From Candidatus Saganbacteria bacterium (lineage in GTDB: Bacteria; Margulisbacteria; WOR-1; XYC2-FULL-46-14; WPAF01): DNA of 64,000 bases. A model generated the notes under the pieces. That model ran no database searches. It saw only the letters and a program-made list of their open reading frames with translations, and had not been told where the DNA came from. Both the position numbers and the translations under genes were made by a program. The DNA lies in assembly GCA_016223205.1 (NCBI GenBank), contig JACRPM010000003.1:79696-143695 (forward strand), in the 5' to 3' direction. Every line of letters starts with the position of its first letter. Positions within the stretch are counted from its first letter, which is position 1. Below are positions 52,116 to 61,329 of this stretch, piece after piece.

Positions 52116-54293
52116 ATGAAAAGATTTATTTTGTGGCTGTGGTTGATTTTATTCTTGATAGGAGGCCCGGCTTTCGCTGATTTTACCTATCGCTTATCGC
52201 CTATTATGCCTGACGGATCAGCTTGGACTTATTCTGCCAACTGGGAACGCGGCAGCACGCTTATGAGATTACAATCGCAAATGAGCTCCAGCGTAGGCGG
52301 CCGGGTTACGGGCCTTAAAGCCAATTTGGGCCCCAATCCAGCGACCGGTTTTGATAATTCATTATTCGGGCGAGTAACTCTTGCCCCTCAAATCGGCGGC
52401 ACTTGGAACACGGATTACAGCATCAATACATTTTCCGTGGGTAATGTCTCATTTGTAAGGGCTGCCCCTTCGGGCGCCACCACCGGATTAGACGTTTCCA
52501 GTACCTGGGCGCCCATGTATTTGCTAAGTTTTGAACTGGTGGACGGCGCGACTCCCACCACCAGCACGGTCAATTTTAACCGGATGGGGATGACGGAAAA
52601 TGCCGTTTTTGTGAATTTTGAAGCGGCGACTAATCGGCTGACTGTTCAAGATTCTCCTTACAATTATTCCATTACTGCCGCCGCGCCTCCCACCGGATGG
52701 GCCGTCACCGGGAATGTGAGCGCCACAGATACCCAAAAAGGCAACACCTTAAATGTTGCCTGGACCGCGTTGCCCAATACCATCGGGACAAATGACCTAA
52801 CGCCGCCCATCAGGTATGATCTTTATCGCGGGACCACATCTACTTTTCCCCTAAGCGATCCACTGATCCCAACAGGGAGTCGCGCTTTGGCCAGCATCTC
52901 ACCGTCAGCTAGCTTTACTTATTCGGGGGGAGCTACCAGCGCCAAAGATGGCCCGGACACTGGAATTCCGGGAGCGGCACCTAACAATCTTTCTGACGGG
53001 ACACAATACTGGTATACCATGCGTGCGAAAGACAGCACGCTAAATCCAGATTCTATTACTGTTACTCCTACTGCAGGGCAGCATAAGACAATAAACACGG
53101 ATACTCAGTTTGTTGGCCCATTTACTCCGCACGATTATACGGCTCCATCAGTCCCTACAGGTTTAGTAGTAGCGCGAACGGACGATCAACTATTGCGGAT
53201 AACCTGGGGGGCCCCAGCAGAAAATCGAGACGATCTAGATGTCTATTTGGTATTTATGAAACAAGACAATAGTCCTGCCGCACCGGCGGGGCCGACCCTG
53301 GTCAGTGCTTTTGATAAAAGAAGCAATGAGCCGGGGGATGATTATACGGTGGACACCGATTACAGCGGCTGGACTTTGGTAAAGAAAAGCGCCGATACTT
53401 TCTATGAAAACAGCACTTTGGTGAATGGATCAAATTATTGGTTCAAAGTGTTCGCTCGCGACAAAGAAGGGACCACTAGTGGGGCGCATGAGCAGGGAAA
53501 CAATTATTCACCGGCGGCCTTTACCTACGGTGCCCCAGGGCGAGCGCCGAGTGCCGTCACCAATTTAGTGGCTGGCGGTTCGGGCAGTGGGAAGATCACG
53601 CTTCGTTGGACCAATCCCACCGAAACTTATTATGGCGGCTCTAAAGTTTTAATTACTTCCGATATTGCCAGCTGGGGCACTGCAATGTCCTATGGTTCTG
53701 ATGCCGCAGACCCAGTCAATGTCAAATTAGCAGTCGATAAAGTAGCTGCCGATCCTGTGCCTCCGGTCGAAGAAGTGGTTATAGATAATATGGGCGGGAC
53801 TCCTTTGACTGATGGCACAGTTTATTATATAGGTGTTTTCACGTACAATAAAACTCCGGACCCGACCACGCGATCTAGTGAAAGCCGCTCCTACATCGGC
53901 ACCTGGCCGGGCGGGGGAGGCGGTGGACCGGTTACCTACAATTTCACCAAAGCCGCATCCGGCTTGGGGCTCAATTCCTTCGCCATATTACAAGATGTAC
54001 CGCTTTCTGTAACTGTGGTACTCGAGGGTGGGGCGGCGGGAACTCCAGTCGCGGCCACCACCGTTGCCGATTTTGTGGCGGCCCTGGGAGGCCCGGCTAA
54101 CGTGGCCACCATCGGCTGGCTCGAAAGCGACCGCATGGTGGGCTACTATGTGACCGAGGTAGGCGGGACAGCGACCTTTACCGCCACCGAAGGAGCAGGA
54201 TTGGCCGCGGCCAATACCGTGAACATGTCCCGCGGACGGGCGTACCAGATCTCGGTCCTTAGGAACATGAGTGTAACCATATCGGGGAGATAA
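52116..54293 (+). CDS. Large exported protein with FN3 domains and cohesin-like N-terminal region
   Basis: 725 residues with a clear AAGGAGG ribosome site. Signal peptide about 1-21 ('FILWLWLILFLIGGPAFA'). Residues about 22-190 form a beta-sandwich with some resemblance to cohesin ('MRLQSQMSSSVGGRVTGLKA', 'MYLLSFELVDGATPTTSTVN'). Three FN3-like domains at about 195-335, 345-480 and 480-605 ('LLRITWGAPAENRDDLDVYL', 'GKITLRWTNPTETYYGGSKV'). Gly linker, then the shared C-terminal domain 'GLNSFAILQDVPLSVTVVLE' to 'MSRGRAYQISVLRNMSVTIS'. Stop overlaps the next start. Confidence 0.6.
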   Translation: MKRFILWLWLILFLIGGPAFADFTYRLSPIMPDGSAWTYSANWERGSTLMRLQSQMSSSVGGRVTGLKANLGPNPATGFDNSLFGRVTLAPQIGGTWNTDYSINTFSVGNVSFVRAAPSGATTGLDVSSTWAPMYLLSFELVDGATPTTSTVNFNRMGMTENAVFVNFEAATNRLTVQDSPYNYSITAAAPPTGWAVTGNVSATDTQKGNTLNVAWTALPNTIGTNDLTPPIRYDLYRGTTSTFPLSDPLIPTGSRALASISPSASFTYSGGATSAKDGPDTGIPGAAPNNLSDGTQYWYTMRAKDSTLNPDSITVTPTAGQHKTINTDTQFVGPFTPHDYTAPSVPTGLVVARTDDQLLRITWGAPAENRDDLDVYLVFMKQDNSPAAPAGPTLVSAFDKRSNEPGDDYTVDTDYSGWTLVKKSADTFYENSTLVNGSNYWFKVFARDKEGTTSGAHEQGNNYSPAAFTYGAPGRAPSAVTNLVAGGSGSGKITLRWTNPTETYYGGSKVLITSDIASWGTAMSYGSDAADPVNVKLAVDKVAADPVPPVEEVVIDNMGGTPLTDGTVYYIGVFTYNKTPDPTTRSSESRSYIGTWPGGGGGGPVTYNFTKAASGLGLNSFAILQDVPLSVTVVLEGGAAGTPVAATTVADFVAALGGPANVATIGWLESDRMVGYYVTEVGGTATFTATEGAGLAAANTVNMSRGRAYQISVLRNMSVTISGR

Positions 54294-55471
54294 TGAAAAA
54301 GTTCCTATTTATATTATTGCTCGCGACATTTGTCATTGGTCATTTGACATTTGTCATTTCCGCGCCTGCGGCGGGACAGCATTTGTTCTTGCGCATGTAC
54401 TGGATCGCCGGCTCGGTGACCGATCCCGACAGCAAGGGGACCGAGGGCCGCTGGGCGGTGTTCTGGAGAGGCACCTACAGCGCCACCGAATCCGCTTATT
54501 CGGATGATATCGTGGGCACCCGCGGGCTTTCCGGCCGCACTGCGCAGTTTATGGTCAACGCTTATCAGGATTGGCGCCAAATAGTCGTCCCCGCCGACGA
54601 CTGGTACGCGGCGATCGTTAAAGGCGCCGACAATTACGGAGCCGATCCGGTTAGAGTTCGCTTAACCGGAGCGGGCTACGATTTCCCGGATGGACCCTTG
54701 GTTTTGGCCTTTGGCGCCGGCATCGACCCGCCCGGGCCCCGACCGCTGCCGCCCTGGCTTTTGGCCCTTCTGCCTAAGATCGAAAAGATCAAGTTCGGCG
54801 ACCGCCTCTGGCAGCCGAAACTGGTGGAGCAGGGGGAAAGCTTCATCATCACCAACCAGCCCCGGGTCTCGGCCCAGGTCACCTCGCCGGTGGCGCTCGA
54901 CGTCAACAAGATAGTGATGGTGCTCAACGAAGGGACCGCCACCACCAAAACCTATTCCATCAAGGCCTCCCACATCTCGGGCATCAAGGGGGCCGAGGCC
55001 GCGCCCACGGAAGTGAATTTCATCTATAACTTTGCCGCCGAAAAAGAGACCCTGCCCGAAGGCGACCAAAAGATCACCTTCCGGGCGGCCAACGAATACG
55101 GCACCGTAGCCGAGATCTGTTCGGTCAAAGTAATGAGCGGGGATGTCATCATCATCGGCACGCCCTTGACCTTCCCCTCGCCGGTTAGATTGCGCACTCA
55201 ACGACAGGTTACCATCCAATATGGGTTGAGCAAGGACGCGGACATCGACATTTATGTCTTCGATATTTCCGCCCGGGTGGTGAAGAAGATCACCTGCAAT
55301 TCCGGGGCTCCCGGAGGCCAGGCCGGCGGCACCGCCAATCCGAACAAAGTTACCTGGAACCTGCAAACCGATCAGGGATCGCTGGCGGGGTCCGGCATCT
55401 ACGTCTTCAACATCGTTGATCGCGGACGGAACAAGGTCCTGGGCAAGGGTAAGCTGACCATAGTGCCCTGA
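54293..55471 (+). CDS. Exported protein with FlgD-like Ig tail
   Basis: 392 residues. Signal peptide about 1-25, core encoded by 7-bp repeats at 54329-54356. The middle (about 25-290) is beta-rich with no recognised family ('FLRMYWIAGSVTDPDSKGTE' opening). The last 90 residues are the FlgD-like domain ('VTIQYGLSKDADIDIYVFDI', 'NKVTWNLQTDQGSLAGSGIY', 'NKVLGKGKLTIVP'), like the partial gene at 1-218. Such tails are known sorting signals of type IX-type secretion. Confidence 0.65.
   Translation: MKKFLFILLLATFVIGHLTFVISAPAAGQHLFLRMYWIAGSVTDPDSKGTEGRWAVFWRGTYSATESAYSDDIVGTRGLSGRTAQFMVNAYQDWRQIVVPADDWYAAIVKGADNYGADPVRVRLTGAGYDFPDGPLVLAFGAGIDPPGPRPLPPWLLALLPKIEKIKFGDRLWQPKLVEQGESFIITNQPRVSAQVTSPVALDVNKIVMVLNEGTATTKTYSIKASHISGIKGAEAAPTEVNFIYNFAAEKETLPEGDQKITFRAANEYGTVAEICSVKVMSGDVIIIGTPLTFPSPVRLRTQRQVTIQYGLSKDADIDIYVFDISARVVKKITCNSGAPGGQAGGTANPNKVTWNLQTDQGSLAGSGIYVFNIVDRGRNKVLGKGKLTIVP
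54329..54356. repeat. Heptanucleotide tandem repeat in a signal peptide (FlgD-tail protein)
   Basis: Four units: TTTGTCA, TTGGTCA, TTTGACA, TTTGTCA. Encodes 'FVIGHLTFVI'. Confidence 0.88.
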
Positions 55472-55533
55472 TCCCGGTGCCAAAACCTGCACAATATCCT
55501 GTGCAGTGGCTGCCATAATACCTCCTACGAGCG

Positions 55534-55542
55534 TGGTATAAT
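55534..55542 (+). promoter_or_regulatory. Extended -10 promoter of the 109-residue gene
   Basis: TGGTATAAT at 55534-55542. Downstream leader carries AAGGAG (55561-55566). Upstream, CTGCACA-atatcc-TGTGCAG at about 55488-55507 is a perfect 7-bp hairpin that may end the preceding transcript or act as an operator. Confidence 0.45.
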
Positions 55543-55576
55543 AATTGCTATAACATAATTAAGGAGTGTGGTATTT

Positions 55577-55906
55577 ATGCCAGCCAGTTTACAGCCCCGG
55601 GAACAAGAGTGGAGCCAAAGACGCCAGATCCTGCCTTTTATGTTCGGCAAGGAGAAGCTCGGCAAAAAGGAAAAAGAAAAGATCGAGCTGTTCGAGGCCG
55701 GGTTGAGCACGGAGCTTAAAAAGACCGACACCATCAATTCCGCCCTCACCAAGATGGTGCGCATGGCGCTGGCCGCCGAGTTCGGGCCCACCTTGGTCAA
55801 ATCCAAAGGCGCCGAGCACATGATCTCAACCATCGTGGCCGGGATACTTTCCGACTCCGAATTGCGCAAGCAGTCGCTGGCCATCATCGACCAGTTCGCC
55901 AAATGA
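55577..55906 (+). CDS. Small helical hypothetical protein
   Basis: 109 residues from the ATG at 55577 (AAGGAG ten nt upstream). Highly charged: 'QPREQEWSQRRQILPFMFGK', 'KLGKKEKEKIELFEAG', then helices 'TINSALTKMVRMALAAEFGP' and 'GILSDSELRKQSLAIIDQFA'. No signal peptide. Family not recognised. Separated from the response regulator by the composite repeat at 55908. Confidence 0.5.
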   Translation: MPASLQPREQEWSQRRQILPFMFGKEKLGKKEKEKIELFEAGLSTELKKTDTINSALTKMVRMALAAEFGPTLVKSKGAEHMISTIVAGILSDSELRKQSLAIIDQFAK

Positions 55907-55907
55907 A

Positions 55908-56054
55908 CCTCACCCCTTCCTTCGCCTGCGGCGAATTCCTTCCCCTCTCCATCAGAGATGGAGAGGGGCTATCAATTACAATAGACCAATCAACAATTAG
56001 AATTACCCCCTCTCTACGAAGTGGAGAGGGGGTGCCCGAAGGGCGGGGGTGAGG
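55908..56054. repeat. Composite palindromic repeat upstream of a response regulator (type A copy 2)
   Basis: CCTCACCCC (55908-55916) and GGGGTGAGG (56046-56054) are the inverted ends. Two inner hairpins: CCCCTCTCC-atcagagat-GGAGAGGGG and CCCCCTCTC-tacgaagt-GGAGAGGGGG. Its right end lies 1 nt from the ATG at 56056 and supplies the only Shine-Dalgarno-like sequence (GGGGGTGAGG). Confidence 0.85.
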
Positions 56055-56055
56055 A

Positions 56056-56868
56056 ATGAAACCCACGGTCCTGGTGGTGGATGACGAGCTCTCGATCCGG
56101 GAATCGTTCAAGCTGATACTTGCCGACCGCTACCGGGTAGTGACCGCCGCATCCGGCGAGGCCGGCGTAAAACACGCCGAAGACGAAAACCCCGAATTAA
56201 TTTATCTTGATATCCGCATGCCGGGGATGAACGGCCTAGAGACCCTGCGCAAGATCAAGGAGATCCGGCCCGAGCAGGAGGTCATCATGGTCACTGCGGT
56301 CAACGACTTGACCAAGGCCTCCGAGGCCATTAAATTCGGCGCCCGCGATTACCTGGTAAAACCTTTCGACGTGGATAAGATCCTCAAGCTGACCGCCGAC
56401 CTGATCAGCCGTCGGCATATCAAAGAAGAAGCCCGCAAGGTGGTCAAGGACGCCGCAAACGAAAAGATACCGGAACTTTTGGCCGACCAGCGGCCGCTCA
56501 ACGAAAGGATGGGGGACATTCCCCTGCTTTTGGATTATTTCCTAGAGTCCCATTCTTTAAAATACGGACGTCGTCTGAAATTGTCCGTCGCCGCCCGGGA
56601 GACGCTTTCCGCTTATGACTACCCCGGCAATGTGGAAGAACTCTCCGGCCTGGTGGAGCTGCTGGTCTTAAATTCGGAAAAAGATGAAATAGTCGACCTG
56701 CCCCTCAATATATTGCTGGCCGCGGGGCAAACCCTGCCGCTTGAAGATCTATATGCCCGCCATGAGAAGCAGCTGATCGGGAAGGTTTTAAGCAGGGTGG
56801 GGGGAGATCGGGCGCGGGCCGCACAGTTACTCGGAATATCCTCGCAAGTTTTGGAAACCAAGATCTAA
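56056..56868 (+). CDS. NtrC-like response regulator lacking the ATPase core
   Basis: 270 residues. Receiver domain (about 1-120): 'VLVVDDELSIRESFKLILAD' (acidic pair), phospho-Asp in 'LIYLDIRMPGMNGLETL', 'VTAVND' and Lys in 'YLVKPFD'. Then about 30 linker residues, and instead of a full AAA+ domain only its end: 'ERMGDIPLLLDYFLESHSLK', 'AYDYPGNVEELSGLVELLVL', plus a Fis-type helix-turn-helix ('KVLSRVGGDRARAAQLLGIS'). Walker A (GESGTGKE), the GAFTGA loop and Walker B are missing, so it cannot remodel sigma-54 RNA polymerase in the classical way. It probably binds DNA as a simple regulator. No kinase gene adjacent. Overlaps the next gene by 1 nt. Confidence 0.85.
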   Translation: MKPTVLVVDDELSIRESFKLILADRYRVVTAASGEAGVKHAEDENPELIYLDIRMPGMNGLETLRKIKEIRPEQEVIMVTAVNDLTKASEAIKFGARDYLVKPFDVDKILKLTADLISRRHIKEEARKVVKDAANEKIPELLADQRPLNERMGDIPLLLDYFLESHSLKYGRRLKLSVAARETLSAYDYPGNVEELSGLVELLVLNSEKDEIVDLPLNILLAAGQTLPLEDLYARHEKQLIGKVLSRVGGDRARAAQLLGISSQVLETKI

Positions 56869-59800
56869 TGTCCAGAGCCCCACGCTACGGATGTTTTTTT
56901 GCCATATTTCTTGTCTTGATATTTTGTTGGGTCATAACTTTGCCAAAAACCGCTCATGCCGGTTATCCGCAAATCGAGGTTAGCGGATACAAGAAATGGC
57001 TTTACAACAACGTATCGGTATCACCCCAGGCAAATTACTTATCCTATGTGGGTTCCTCCGAGACATTTAATCCTGTTGCAAGGATAGCGCAAGCAGATGA
57101 AAATAACAGCTTCATAGGCATTGGAGTATTGCTTGGAAAAATCAATGATCATATAATAATAACATTTATCATCAACGGAAGCCCTGCCCAAGCAGTGGGG
57201 TTGAAGGCGGGAGATATTATTACGGCTATAGATGCTAAGCCGATAGAGAAGCAAGATCTTACTGATGTTCAAAAAATGCTCAAGGGAGAAAAGGGAACCG
57301 CGGTAAAAATATCAATTGTCAGACCACTAAAAATGAATGCGAAAATGGACTTTTTAATAACTAGACAAGAGATAACAAATCCTAAAGAAAATCAGCTTGA
57401 GGGCCTCGATTATACTAACACCAAATTAGAAGTTAAAATTGGCAGTGTTGAGCGTTCTCTTGCCCCAGAACCCTATGGCGATGAATATAAAAGGCAATTA
57501 GCCGCAATTAATGTCTCCGCCCCGGGAGCGATCAGTTATGAGGCATATATATTAAATAATGACAAGAAAATTATAACCAGGGTCTACATTGAAGATGGAG
57601 ATTATTTGGGAAACGGAGTTGAACAACCGGCACGATGGAATGAGATAATATATGATAATCCGGCAGAAGGCGTTAATTCTCCTTCGGGCAATTATATCTT
57701 TTTAATTAAGTGTTTTGGGGCAAACAATCAGATTGTAACGGCAGAAAAAGAAATACAGCTTGATGTTAATCCTCCAACCATAACATTAGGAAACAAAATC
57801 ATTTCCAATAACCATATGAGCATTTTAATAAATAAAGACGTTCATGTTGTCGTTGCAGCATATGATATTTACGGCAATGAGGTTGAAGGCGTCAATTACG
57901 AAGGCCAAATATATGAAGCGGGCAAAGAACAAGATATAAAGCTAAGCAAAAACAAAATCGGCTATATTTGGATAAAAGCAACAGATCTGTACGGCAATAC
58001 TTCCGCGAAGCTAGTCAATAATACGCCAAATATTTCAGAAAGAGTTAAAAAATATTATTTCAGAGAGATGGCTCAAGGACTGAAACTCAATGTGATGGAT
58101 AAATATAAAGATTCTAATCACTATAATAATGTCCTATTAAGATCGAGGGAATTGTTGAGTAAGGGCGATCCTTTAAAAGCGATACTTTTATTAAAAATAT
58201 ATGAACAAAAATATCCTTATGCAGATGTGATTGATAACGACATGGAAATCAAGAAAGGATTTGGGGCTATGGCCCAGATGGAAATAGCTAGAATATTTGT
58301 GGAATATTTTAATGATTATGAGCAGGGAATCGAAGAATATAGAAAAGCAATTAAGAAATATAAGAATATCGAAGTCGGTTTTATCCAGGCATATAGAGGT
58401 CCTTGGGGAAAATGCGGGATTTTCGCTTTGCTGAAGATGGCAAATATATACTGTAATGATTTAAAAGATTATAAAAAGGCGATAAACATATATCATGAAT
58501 ATTTAAAGATATATAATGATGAATGGGAGGGCGTATGGGAATATTCCTACTCTTTTGATCTCCAGGTATTTAATTCGATCATCAATATAAGCAAAAAAAT
58601 ATATGGCGGAGGCGATAGAACCATTGAAGAATGCAAAAAAGTTATCGCCGAAGCTAAGAATGACGACATTGCTTGCGAGGCCTTAATCAAAATGGCCGAA
58701 ATATATGAAGAGAACGAACAATATAATAAAGCAATCGATACTTATACGGAAATTATTGATAAATATTCAACGGCCGAGGTAACTTTTCCTTACGATGTTT
58801 CATTAAATTATGCGTCTTTGGCGAAAATAAAGATATTAGAGCTTTACCAGGAAAAACTGAAAAATCCAAAGAAAACAAGGGAATACGCGGAGGCAATAAT
58901 AAATAACGCGAAAGACCAGGCAATAATAGATCTGGCATACAAAAAATTAGATGAATTGTCTTCGCCGGATAAAAGGATCGTAGAGAAATTCATTATAAAA
59001 TATGAATTGCCTAAATATGCGGAACGGTTTTGCCTGGATGAAATAGTTGGCGAAAAAGATGGACATTTATATTTATTTGGGGGGTACGATAGCGAGAAAA
59101 TAATGTACTCTTGGAAACAAAACAATACACTGAAGAAGGTTGGCGGCGTTCATCAAAGCATCTTTGGTGGAGGATCAACATGGAGGGCGTGGGTTTCAGG
59201 CGTCAATAATATCACTTTCATAAAAGGTTATGAAAACAAGGAATATGGCGGGAAAAGTGGAAATGCGGAGGTCCTGCATGTATTTAAAGACAAAGGTGAT
59301 CCCGCAGGAAGTGAATATGTTATAGGAGGCTATTCAAATGATGAAAAATATGACAAATATAACAAGATTGATACAGGAAATGGGGCAGAAAAGTGGCGAT
59401 ATCTTTTTAAAACCAATAAAATACATGAAGTAAAAGAAATCTATTTTAATAATAAAAGCTTGGAAGAAAAAATAATATATTCATCATCTGCAACATTAGA
59501 GCCTATTATTGATTATGTTTCTGATAAAAGCAATCTATTCATACTGCATCCGAATTATGTAAAAATAATAAAGATGGGTAGCCTGGAAGAAATGAAGATA
59601 GGGTATAATGATAGAAAATACGATTGGCCCTGGCAAATCTGGATCTCCCCGGATTCACATTATCTGATTGTTTTGGATCGGGGTGGCGAACAAGAAAACA
59701 CTCTTAAGGTGATTGATTTAACGAAAAATGATAAAACGGCCAGAGCGATGATTATTAAGGGGCAAATTAAAGGTGTGTTATTTTCAAGGGATAATAGATA

Positions 59801-60029
59801 CTTGCTTATCAATAAGGGACGTGAGCCGTTTAGTTATAACTATGCAGATTATATACCGAGTAAAATTGATATATACGAATTATCCTCAATGAAAAACGTA
59901 AAAACCATCTATGTTGATGGTGACGCTTTAAGTACTTTGTTGTCAAATGATGGAGATCGTCTTTGGGTGTTAAACAATCGTGATCGGCCCATAATATCAA
60001 TTGTTGATTTAAAGAAGGCCCTGAAATAA
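56868..60029 (+). CDS. Large exported PDZ-TPR-beta-propeller protein, AT-rich
   Basis: 1053 residues. Signal peptide/anchor about 1-33. PDZ domain about 75-165 ('IGIGVLLGKINDHIIITFII', 'AQAVGLKAGDIITAIDAKPI') as in HtrA or CtpA proteins but without a protease domain. Ig/FlgD-like region about 190-310. Helical TPR-like repeats about 395-680 ('FNDYEQGIEEYRKAIKKYKN', 'YNKAIDTYTEIIDKYSTAEV'). C-terminal beta-propeller-like region about 690-1053 ('WQIWISPDSHYLIVLDRGGE', 'NRYLLINKGREPFSYNYADY'). Codon use strongly AT-biased compared with the response regulator before it. A secreted or periplasmic scaffold is likely; role unknown. Confidence 0.65.
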   Translation: MSRAPRYGCFFAIFLVLIFCWVITLPKTAHAGYPQIEVSGYKKWLYNNVSVSPQANYLSYVGSSETFNPVARIAQADENNSFIGIGVLLGKINDHIIITFIINGSPAQAVGLKAGDIITAIDAKPIEKQDLTDVQKMLKGEKGTAVKISIVRPLKMNAKMDFLITRQEITNPKENQLEGLDYTNTKLEVKIGSVERSLAPEPYGDEYKRQLAAINVSAPGAISYEAYILNNDKKIITRVYIEDGDYLGNGVEQPARWNEIIYDNPAEGVNSPSGNYIFLIKCFGANNQIVTAEKEIQLDVNPPTITLGNKIISNNHMSILINKDVHVVVAAYDIYGNEVEGVNYEGQIYEAGKEQDIKLSKNKIGYIWIKATDLYGNTSAKLVNNTPNISERVKKYYFREMAQGLKLNVMDKYKDSNHYNNVLLRSRELLSKGDPLKAILLLKIYEQKYPYADVIDNDMEIKKGFGAMAQMEIARIFVEYFNDYEQGIEEYRKAIKKYKNIEVGFIQAYRGPWGKCGIFALLKMANIYCNDLKDYKKAINIYHEYLKIYNDEWEGVWEYSYSFDLQVFNSIINISKKIYGGGDRTIEECKKVIAEAKNDDIACEALIKMAEIYEENEQYNKAIDTYTEIIDKYSTAEVTFPYDVSLNYASLAKIKILELYQEKLKNPKKTREYAEAIINNAKDQAIIDLAYKKLDELSSPDKRIVEKFIIKYELPKYAERFCLDEIVGEKDGHLYLFGGYDSEKIMYSWKQNNTLKKVGGVHQSIFGGGSTWRAWVSGVNNITFIKGYENKEYGGKSGNAEVLHVFKDKGDPAGSEYVIGGYSNDEKYDKYNKIDTGNGAEKWRYLFKTNKIHEVKEIYFNNKSLEEKIIYSSSATLEPIIDYVSDKSNLFILHPNYVKIIKMGSLEEMKIGYNDRKYDWPWQIWISPDSHYLIVLDRGGEQENTLKVIDLTKNDKTARAMIIKGQIKGVLFSRDNRYLLINKGREPFSYNYADYIPSKIDIYELSSMKNVKTIYVDGDALSTLLSNDGDRLWVLNNRDRPIISIVDLKKALK

Positions 60030-60195
60030 TTAATCCTAAAGAGGAAGGTTATCATGATCCCCTGGCCGATAAAGAGCCAAGGTCTGCAAACCCAGATTAG
60101 AGGAGAGCCCAGCTATAGGTGTAAGACTCATCAACACAACAAAATAATCTGCAATCCCACCCCAAATCTGACGATATATATAAGGAGTTATTATC
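60030..60195. other. Short intergenic segment, more GC-rich than its flanks
   Basis: 165 nt without a supported gene. The part 60055-60130 is GC-richer than both neighbours and contains short complementary arms, but I cannot assign a known RNA. AAGGAG at 60182-60187 is the ribosome site for the next gene. Confidence 0.3.
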
Positions 60196-61329
60196 ATGAC
60201 TAAGAAGATAAGCTTTACACTAGTAGCAGCAGTATTATTGGCAATTGTAATATGCGGGACTGCAATAAGCAAAGATAATAATATTAAAATATTAAAAGCA
60301 ATTTATCTAATTGATATTGATGATGATCATTATCAAATTACAGAAAAAGATTTAATTACTGGCAAAAAAGAAATAATCGGCACATTAGATATTAAAAACA
60401 TCAATTATTACACACATCGTTATTCTGGCAAAGAATATAATATTCACTTAATTGGCGATTCACTTATATATTATAATCCGCAGAACCAAAGTATTATTGC
60501 ATTTAATATCAAATTAGATAAATCGCATACATTATATACAATCACTGAAAACGGCTATTTCAAAACATTCTATATAACAAAAAATATTGATAAAATAATA
60601 TATTCAATACAATATGAGGATAAAGCTCTCGAAAAAACGCCCTTTTCGAAAACAAAACATTATGTTGTTGATCTAAAAACAGGTAAAAAGATCGAAGTAT
60701 CATATGACTATGGGTATACTGTTGGCGATTTTATCCCGCGTGATTTTTTGGATAACCGATATATTATATTTGAGGCGCATAGAAGCAATTGGGCGAAATG
60801 GCATGTTATTTACGATTTATTATCTCAAGATGAGGTATTAGATGGCGCAGTAGAGATAATAAATCCTGTTGATGATATTTTTGTTTATAGCACAATTAAT
60901 GAGAATCTGCAAGCGCCTTACGAACGGATGTCACCCCCAAACAACTCCTTAAGATGCATTAATATAAAAAATAATATTATAAATATTATTGCGGAAAATA
61001 TTCGTTATGATATATCTAACCTCAAAATGTCCGCAAATATGAATTATATAAAATACGACAATGATATTGCTAAAAATGATAGTGATGAGGACAGAAAAAA
61101 ATATCAATACATATATAGCGTTAAAACTAAGTCGATTTGGCCATATAATGAAAAAATATATTCAAAATATTATCCAAGGCAACGTTATATTGTAGAAGGA
61201 AATAGTAACGATGAAAACGATATGATAGGAAGCGTTAGTATATATGATAGCAAATTAAAGATTAAATATTCATTAGAAGAGAATCTGGGAAGCGGTTATT
61301 TTATAGGCATATATTCAAATAGTGAATAA
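60196..61329 (+). CDS. Exported hypothetical protein, AT-rich
   Basis: 377 residues. Signal peptide about 1-24 ('ISFTLVAAVLLAIVICGTAI'). The rest is a run of short strands with Asp/Tyr/Asn-rich loops ('KKEIIGTLDIKNINYYTHRY', 'DSLIYYNPQNQSIIAFNIKL', 'DNRYIIFEAHRSNWAKWHVI'), as in beta-propeller-like sensor proteins. No family recognised. Overlaps the next gene by 8 nt. Confidence 0.5.
   Translation: MTKKISFTLVAAVLLAIVICGTAISKDNNIKILKAIYLIDIDDDHYQITEKDLITGKKEIIGTLDIKNINYYTHRYSGKEYNIHLIGDSLIYYNPQNQSIIAFNIKLDKSHTLYTITENGYFKTFYITKNIDKIIYSIQYEDKALEKTPFSKTKHYVVDLKTGKKIEVSYDYGYTVGDFIPRDFLDNRYIIFEAHRSNWAKWHVIYDLLSQDEVLDGAVEIINPVDDIFVYSTINENLQAPYERMSPPNNSLRCINIKNNIINIIAENIRYDISNLKMSANMNYIKYDNDIAKNDSDEDRKKYQYIYSVKTKSIWPYNEKIYSKYYPRQRYIVEGNSNDENDMIGSVSIYDSKLKIKYSLEENLGSGYFIGIYSNSE

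Noticed and set aside
54662..55516. Open frame of 284 codons on the minus strand
   Set aside because: Antisense to the FlgD-tail protein, which has a signal peptide and recognised tail.
60036..60272. Small open frame on the minus strand over the 60030-60195 gap
   Set aside because: Overlaps the start and signal peptide of the 60196 gene antisense, has no ribosome site and no family signal.
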